This document shows, in pieces, positions 6,729 to 9,994 of a DNA stretch of 9,994 nt (its first letter is position 1; every line of letters begins with the position of its first letter). The DNA comes from Flavobacterium psychrophilum (lineage in GTDB: Bacteria > Bacteroidota > Bacteroidia > Flavobacteriales > Flavobacteriaceae): the NCBI GenBank assembly GCA_945897545.1, contig CAMDGJ010000100.1, forward strand, positions 1 through 9,994, read 5' to 3'. The position numbers and the translations under genes were made by a program. The notes beneath the pieces were generated by a model. The model saw only the letters and a list, made by a program, of their open reading frames with translations, made no database searches and was not told the origin of the DNA.

Positions 6729-6965
6729 ATGTCAAGAGTTTGCGACCTTACGGGTAAAAAAGCGATGGTAGGAAATAACGTTTCTCACGCTATGAATAAA
6801 ACTAAGAGAAAATTTTCTGTTAACTTAGTTAAAAAGCGTTTTTATCTTCCTGAAGAAGACAGATGGATTACTCTTAGAGTAGCTGCATCTACGGTAAAAA
6901 CAATTAATAAAAATGGAATCGCTGCAGTTTTGAAAAAAGCACAAGCAGGCGGATTTATTAAATAA
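6729..6965 (+). CDS. rpmB: 50S ribosomal protein L28 (bL28)
   Basis: This 78-residue large-subunit ribosomal protein is recognised from its start, [20 protein letters not shown], followed by [20 protein letters not shown] and the C-terminal [17 protein letters not shown]. Length and basic composition are normal. It is the first gene of a short ribosomal operon: rpmG starts 23 bases after its stop. No Shine-Dalgarno sequence is visible before the ATG (the region is A-rich), as expected for this phylum. Confidence 0.98.
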   Translation: MSRVCDLTGKKAMVGNNVSHAMNKTKRKFSVNLVKKRFYLPEEDRWITLRVAASTVKTINKNGIAAVLKKAQAGGFIK

Positions 6966-6988
6966 TCCATTCCTAAATATATAGCAAC

Positions 6989-7177
6989 ATGGCAAAGAAA
7001 GCAAAAGGTAATAGAATACAAGTGATTTTAGAATGTACTGAACACAAAACAACAGGTGTTGCAGGGACTTCAAGATACATAACAACAAAAAACAAGAAAA
7101 ACACTCCAGACAGATTAGAGATTAAAAAATTTAATCCAATCTTGAAACGTGTAACTGTTCACAAAGAAATTAAATAA
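6989..7177 (+). CDS. rpmG: 50S ribosomal protein L33 (bL33), zinc-free type
   Basis: This 62-residue ribosomal protein is identified by [39 protein letters not shown] and [12 protein letters not shown]. It has a single cysteine (Cys16) and lacks the paired CxxC motifs of zinc-binding L33, so it is the C-minus form that does not depend on zinc. It sits second in the operon, 23 bases after rpmB. A hairpin at 7196-7223 lies between it and the DUF4295 gene. Confidence 0.97.
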   Translation: MAKKAKGNRIQVILECTEHKTTGVAGTSRYITTKNKKNTPDRLEIKKFNPILKRVTVHKEIK

Positions 7178-7195
7178 TAATTAGAGATTTTAAAT

Positions 7196-7223
7196 AGTCT
7201 AAAATGGTCATCATTTATAGACT
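7196..7223 (+). other. Intergenic hairpin between rpmG and the DUF4295 gene
   Basis: AGTCTA plus AAATG (7196-7206) pair with CATTT (7212-7216) and TAGACT (7218-7223). This gives 11 bp with one bulged A at 7217 and a 5-nt loop. The following sequence TTATT is only partly U-rich, so it could be a weak attenuator, a processing site or a translation-control structure. Confidence 0.55.
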
Positions 7224-7253
7224 TTATTAAAATACAAAATACACATTTGAATC

Positions 7254-7406
7254 ATGGCAAAGAAAACCGTAGCATCCTTACAAACATCTTCTAAGAGATT
7301 ATCAAAAGCCATCAAAATGGTTAAATCTCCGAAAACTGGCGCATATACGTTCGTAGAATCTATTATGACTCCTGAAGCAGTTGATGAGTTCTTGAAAAAG
7401 AAATAA
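7254..7406 (+). CDS. DUF4295 small basic protein, probable Bacteroidota-specific ribosomal protein
   Basis: This gene encodes 50 residues: MAKKTVASLQTSSKRLSKAI, then KMVKSPKTGAYTFVESIM, ending in FLKKK. Family recognition rests on the basic N-terminus, the SPKTGAY motif and the position after rpmG. DUF4295 proteins are found next to rpmG across Bacteroidota. I recall that a protein of this type was seen as an extra large-subunit component in a Flavobacterium ribosome structure (named bL38), but I could not check this. It lies 76 bases after rpmG, beyond a hairpin, and is followed 23 bases later by a strong terminator. Those features mark it as the last gene of the ribosomal operon and separate it from ftsY. 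Confidence 0.9.
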   Translation: MAKKTVASLQTSSKRLSKAIKMVKSPKTGAYTFVESIMTPEAVDEFLKKK

Positions 7407-7429
7407 TTCATCGTCGCATTATATAGAAT

Positions 7430-7458
7430 AGCTACTTTCATTCGGAAGTAGCTTTTTT
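7430..7458 (+). terminator. Strong Rho-independent terminator of the ribosomal operon
   Basis: AGCTACTT (7430-7437) pairs perfectly with AAGTAGCT (7446-7453). The stem can extend by TC/GG around an ATTC tetraloop, and is followed by five more T's. Confidence 0.9.
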
Positions 7459-7464
7459 ATTTTC

Positions 7465-7472
7465 TATATTTG
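7465..7472 (+). promoter_or_regulatory. Candidate -7 promoter box for ftsY
   Basis: TATATTTG matches TAnnTTTG directly after the terminator. The ATG is at 7598, so the leader would be about 120 nt. Only a weak TTC lies at the -33 position, inside the terminator. Confidence 0.45.
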
Positions 7473-7565
7473 CTTCGTCTGTACGATATGCTCTGGCGTT
7501 AATCAAATTTTTTTAATACCAAAACCTTTTTAGATTTTGTATTAAATGAATATTTGAATTAGGGT

Positions 7566-7593
7566 TTTTAACTTTTAACTTCTAACTTTTTAA
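7566..7593 (+). repeat. Heptamer array (TTTTAAC type) just upstream of ftsY
   Basis: Four 7-base units (TTTTAAC, TTTTAAC, TTCTAAC, TTTTTAA) end 4 bases before the ftsY ATG. It is the same kind of arrangement as before the FAH-family gene and cinA. Confidence 0.72.
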
Positions 7594-7597
7594 TGTA

Positions 7598-8551
7598 ATG
7601 AGTTTTTTTAAAAAATTATTTTCTTCCGATAAAAAAGAGTCGCTGGACAAAGGTTTAGAAAAATCAAAAACATCTTTTTTTACTAAATTATCCAAAGCCG
7701 TTGCGGGAAAATCAAAAGTTGACGATGAGGTTTTAGACAATCTCGAAGAAATCCTCGTATCCTCAGACGTTGGAGTAAATACAACCCTTAAAATCATCAC
7801 CCGAATAGAAAAGCGCGTTTCCGAAGATAAATTTCTTGGAACAGAAGAACTCAATAAAATTCTTCATGAAGAAATTGCTGGTTTGCTCTCAGAAACTAAT
7901 TCCGGAGAAGCCACCGAATTTGTAATTCCAATAAATGTAAAGCCTTATGTTTTGATGGTCGTTGGAGTAAACGGAGTTGGAAAAACGACAACTATTGGCA
8001 AACTCGCTTTTCAATTCAAAAAAGCGGGTTACAAAGTCGTTCTTGGTGCAGCTGATACTTTTCGCGCCGCAGCTATTGATCAATTACAAATTTGGGCTGA
8101 TAGAGTTGGTGTACCTATCGTAAGACAAAATATGGGTAGCGATCCAGCTTCTGTAGCTTTTGATACATTGCAATCAGCAGTGGCTCAAGACGCCGATATT
8201 GTGATCATTGACACAGCAGGTCGTTTGCACAACAAAATCAACTTGATGAACGAATTGACCAAAGTAAAACGTGTAATGCAAAAAGTAGTTGCCGATGCGC
8301 CACACGATGTGATGTTGGTTATTGATGGCTCAACGGGACAAAACGCTTTTGAACAAGCTAAACAATTTACCGCAGCCACCGAAGTAACGTCGCTTGCAGT
8401 TACAAAATTGGATGGTACTGCCAAAGGTGGTGTGGTTATCGGGATTTCAGACCAATTCAAAATTCCTGTAAAATATATTGGAGTAGGTGAAGGAATCGAG
8501 GATTTGCAGGTTTTTAATAAATACGAATTTGTAGATAGTTTTTTTAAATAA
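7598..8551 (+). CDS. ftsY: Signal recognition particle receptor FtsY
   Basis: This 317-residue SRP GTPase receives ribosome-SRP complexes at the inner membrane and hands nascent membrane proteins to the Sec translocon. The acidic A region is very short: a basic, amphipathic start (MSFFKKLFSSDKKE) followed directly by the N domain, as is common in Bacteroidota. The G domain has the P-loop GVNGVGKTT at 123-131, DTFRAAAIDQL, DTAGR at 205-209, TKLDG at 269-273 with AKGG, and the closing GVGEGIEDLQVF. All GTPase motifs are intact. Its own promoter box follows the ribosomal terminator, and a heptamer array sits just before the start. The next small membrane-protein gene begins 8 to 23 bases after the stop, so it is probably co-transcribed. 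Confidence 0.98.
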   Translation: MSFFKKLFSSDKKESLDKGLEKSKTSFFTKLSKAVAGKSKVDDEVLDNLEEILVSSDVGVNTTLKIITRIEKRVSEDKFLGTEELNKILHEEIAGLLSETNSGEATEFVIPINVKPYVLMVVGVNGVGKTTTIGKLAFQFKKAGYKVVLGAADTFRAAAIDQLQIWADRVGVPIVRQNMGSDPASVAFDTLQSAVAQDADIVIIDTAGRLHNKINLMNELTKVKRVMQKVVADAPHDVMLVIDGSTGQNAFEQAKQFTAATEVTSLAVTKLDGTAKGGVVIGISDQFKIPVKYIGVGEGIEDLQVFNKYEFVDSFFK

Positions 8552-8573
8552 TGGCAAAATGAATTTTTGTTCA

Positions 8574-8735
8574 ATGAAAAATATACCACCCATTTATTTT
8601 TATTTATCGAGTGTTGTTTGCTTTGTATTGTCAAATGTGACACGAGACAAAAACATTCCGTTGTATTATGCTTTGCTTTTTTTTGGTGCAATTTTCTTTA
8701 TTGTAGGGTTTTTTAATAGAAAGAAAAGCAAATAA
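8574..8735 (+). CDS. Small two-helix membrane protein, hypothetical
   Basis: This gene encodes 53 residues beginning MKNIPPIYFYLSSVVCFVLS. Two hydrophobic stretches (about residues 5-20 and 29-48) are separated by NVTRDKN and followed by a basic tail NRKKSK, which suggests a hairpin with both ends in the cytoplasm. The sequence stays open through a low-complexity T-rich stretch, which supports real coding. An in-frame ATG at 8559 would add five residues (MNFCS); I prefer 8574 because MKNIPP looks like a natural start. It lies 22 bases after ftsY on the same strand and ends 3 bases from the convergent hydrolase gene. I recall similar short proteins next to ftsY in related genomes but know no function. 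Confidence 0.72.
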   Translation: MKNIPPIYFYLSSVVCFVLSNVTRDKNIPLYYALLFFGAIFFIVGFFNRKKSK

Positions 8736-8738
8736 AAT

Positions 8739-9809
8739 TTATTGATACAAAGCATTTATTTTTTGCCAAAGTACATCGTCAAAGTCAGATAAAGCAAGAT
8801 TTACTGCATTGGCAGCATCTCCCATTCTGATGACCACCATTTTTTTACTAGGAACTACATATATTTTTTGATCGTTTTTTCCTAAAGCCATAAACATATC
8901 ATTTGGTCCAGTAGGAATTAAACTTCTTTTAAATTTAAGTTGAGATTGCAGTAAATGATAGCTGTCTTTTCCGTTCAACTACCACAAATAGCTGTAGCCC
9001 AAATTGATATTTTGAGAAGTAGCCTTAGCTTCATTAAAATAAGTTTCATTTAGAATTGTTGTGTTGTCCCATTTTCCTTTATTGAGCATCAACAAACCAA
9101 AACGCGCCATACTTCGAGTGGTGCTCCAATATACGCTGTTGTTATCCACTTGAATCCAGCTGCCAGTCATTCCGATTTTGTCTCTCAATTTTGTATTGAA
9201 ATAAGTTGACCAATTTTGTCCACTAGCTTGAGCAATAACATCCTGCAATTTTACATAAACATTGTGATAAGCCCAGCGTGTTCCGGCATCAGCTTTGTAG
9301 GTGAGTTTTGCGGGAGTGACATCATCGCCATTGGCAACGTCTTCGATGCCGGAAGTCATCGAGAGTAAATGTTTATTGGTAATCAGGTTCTCTTTGGCCA
9401 ATGGCATATTCGTCCAGCCCGTTCCTATATAATCCGAAACCTTGTTGTTGATGTTGATTACGTCTTCTTGCTGGGCAATTCCTGTCAAGGTCGCGGTCAA
9501 GGTTTTTCCGGCACTAGCCCAATACCATCCGGTTGAAGCGGAATGTCCGTTGAAATAATTTTCCATAACTATTCTTCCGTTTACTAATATTATGAAACCT
9601 TTGGAGTTTTTGACAGACAAATAATCTAGCAACGGTTGAACGGCTGTTTGTTTCCAGCCCAAATCCGCAATAGCTTTTGTTTCCCAAATGTCACCAGTTT
9701 GTGGTGGAAAATAAAGCGTTTCGGCAGGAGCAGGAGTTGGTGCTGAGGTTTCAGAACTACAACTAGCAAACAATAAAACAATTAGCAAAGGATATACTAT
9801 TTTATGCAT
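8739..9809 (-). pseudogene. Serine hydrolase (beta-lactamase/class C-like) lipoprotein, interrupted by an in-frame TAG
   Basis: Reading leftward, the product starts MHKIVYPLLIVLLFASC, a lipoprotein signal peptide with lipobox Cys17. A Thr/Pro/Ala-rich tether follows, then a penicillin-binding-protein-like hydrolase domain with the catalytic SAGK (Ser99, Lys102) and YHN (Tyr181, Asn183). At codon 277 (8979-8981 on the plus strand, CTA) there is a TAG between YSYLW and LNGKDSYH. Translation continues in the same frame with clear homology (LGKNDQKIYVVPSKKMVVIRM) to the natural end at 8739. The context suggests a Trp codon TGG changed to TAG. As read, the protein ends at residue 276, losing about 80 residues including the final active-site strand. 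The 27-base longer start at 9836 is unlikely because the signal peptide begins at 9809 and a promoter box overlaps that stretch. It may be a recent pseudogene, a suppressed stop or a sequencing error. Confidence 0.87.
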
Positions 9810-9833
9810 ATTTTGAATGTTTTGTGATACGAC

Positions 9834-9841
9834 CAAAAATA
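9834..9841 (-). promoter_or_regulatory. Candidate -7 promoter box for the serine hydrolase gene
   Basis: On the minus strand, TATTTTTG matches TAnnTTTG and lies 24 bases before the ATG at 9809. This supports the shorter start. The -33 element is not clear. Confidence 0.45.
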
Positions 9842-9866
9842 TTGAAAATAGTTTAATCTGTTACTA

Positions 9867-9904
9867 TTTTTTGTTTTTCTTTAAATTTAATAAGAGTAAC
9901 TTTG
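9867..9904 (+). promoter_or_regulatory. Outward-facing promoter at the right edge
   Basis: TTTTTTG (9867-9873) and TAACTTTG (9897-9904) match the -33 and -7 elements with a 23-base spacer, at the long end of the usual range. No gene follows before the window ends. The transcript would begin about 30 bases before the RNA-like element. Confidence 0.55.
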
Positions 9905-9935
9905 TTTAAAAAGTATAAGTCTTTTAGAATCGAAT

Positions 9936-9994
9936 AACCCTAGCCCTGATTGCAATGAAAATCCTTTTTATTTTTTTGTATAAAAAATAAAAAG
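9936..9994 (+). ncRNA. 5' half of a probable structured RNA element, cut by the window end
   Basis: The block ACCCTAGCCCTGATTGCAAT (from 9937) followed by ATCC and a perfect 13-bp terminal hairpin (CTTTTTATTTTTT at 9964-9976, loop TGTAT, AAAAAATAAAAAG at 9982-9994) resembles a conserved structured element I know from many flavobacterial intergenic regions, possibly the Rfam motif Flavo-1. The partner strand that should pair with the CCTAGCCC...GATTGCAATG part would lie beyond the window. A promoter-like sequence directly upstream means it would be transcribed. The family name is from memory and uncertain; the terminal hairpin is directly visible. Confidence 0.5.

Noticed and set aside
8185..8691. 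168-codon open frame on the minus strand across the ftsY 3' end
   Set aside because: It is antisense to the conserved GTPase motifs of ftsY and the small membrane-protein gene, and its translation shows no recognisable domain.
8739..8978. A separate 79-codon gene starting at a TTG on the minus strand
   Set aside because: It is the in-frame continuation of the serine hydrolase after the TAG, not an independent gene.
9810..9836. Longer start for the serine hydrolase at 9836
   Set aside because: The added residues come before a complete lipoprotein signal peptide starting at 9809, and a promoter box overlaps this stretch.

Overview
The window looks like the chromosome of a Bacteroidota member close to Flavobacterium. 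It is AT-rich. Several gene starts have TAnnTTTG boxes (the Bacteroidota sigma-factor -7 element), and I saw no convincing Shine-Dalgarno sequences. The string rpmB, rpmG, DUF4295, ftsY is typical of that group. The species is inferred, not proven.

Layout from left to right. (1) The C-terminal part of an OmpA-family outer-membrane protein, cut by the window edge and closed by a strong terminator. (2) A family 2 glycosyltransferase, possibly leaderless, whose last codons run into a 7-bp tandem repeat. (3) A lone dihydrolipoamide acyltransferase (E2) gene with two hairpin-forming sequences inside its interdomain linkers. (4) A likely operon of a DEDDh exonuclease, a fumarylacetoacetate-hydrolase-family enzyme and an orphan Hpt phosphotransfer protein; the last two overlap as TAATG. 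(5) A 295-base intergenic region with three palindromic repeats, a terminator and a heptamer tract, leading into cinA. (6) The ribosomal cluster rpmB, rpmG and DUF4295, with its own promoter and a strong terminator. (7) ftsY, the SRP receptor, followed by a 53-residue membrane protein. (8) On the minus strand, a serine-hydrolase (beta-lactamase-like) lipoprotein gene broken by one in-frame TAG. (9) At the right edge, an outward-facing promoter and the 5' half of what looks like a structured RNA element, cut by the window end.

Most genes are housekeeping: translation (bL28, bL33, DUF4295), protein targeting (FtsY), NAD-related repair (CinA), oxo-acid oxidation (E2), DNA processing (exonuclease) and envelope functions (OmpA, glycosyltransferase, lipoprotein hydrolase). 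I found no mobile element, CRISPR array, tRNA or rRNA, and no evidence of a new multi-gene system. The most unusual content is in the non-coding and repeat layer: heptamer tandem repeats that end at or within 5 bases of three start codons, palindromes shared between an intergenic region and a coding linker, the truncated RNA-like element at the right edge, and the nonsense codon in the hydrolase.
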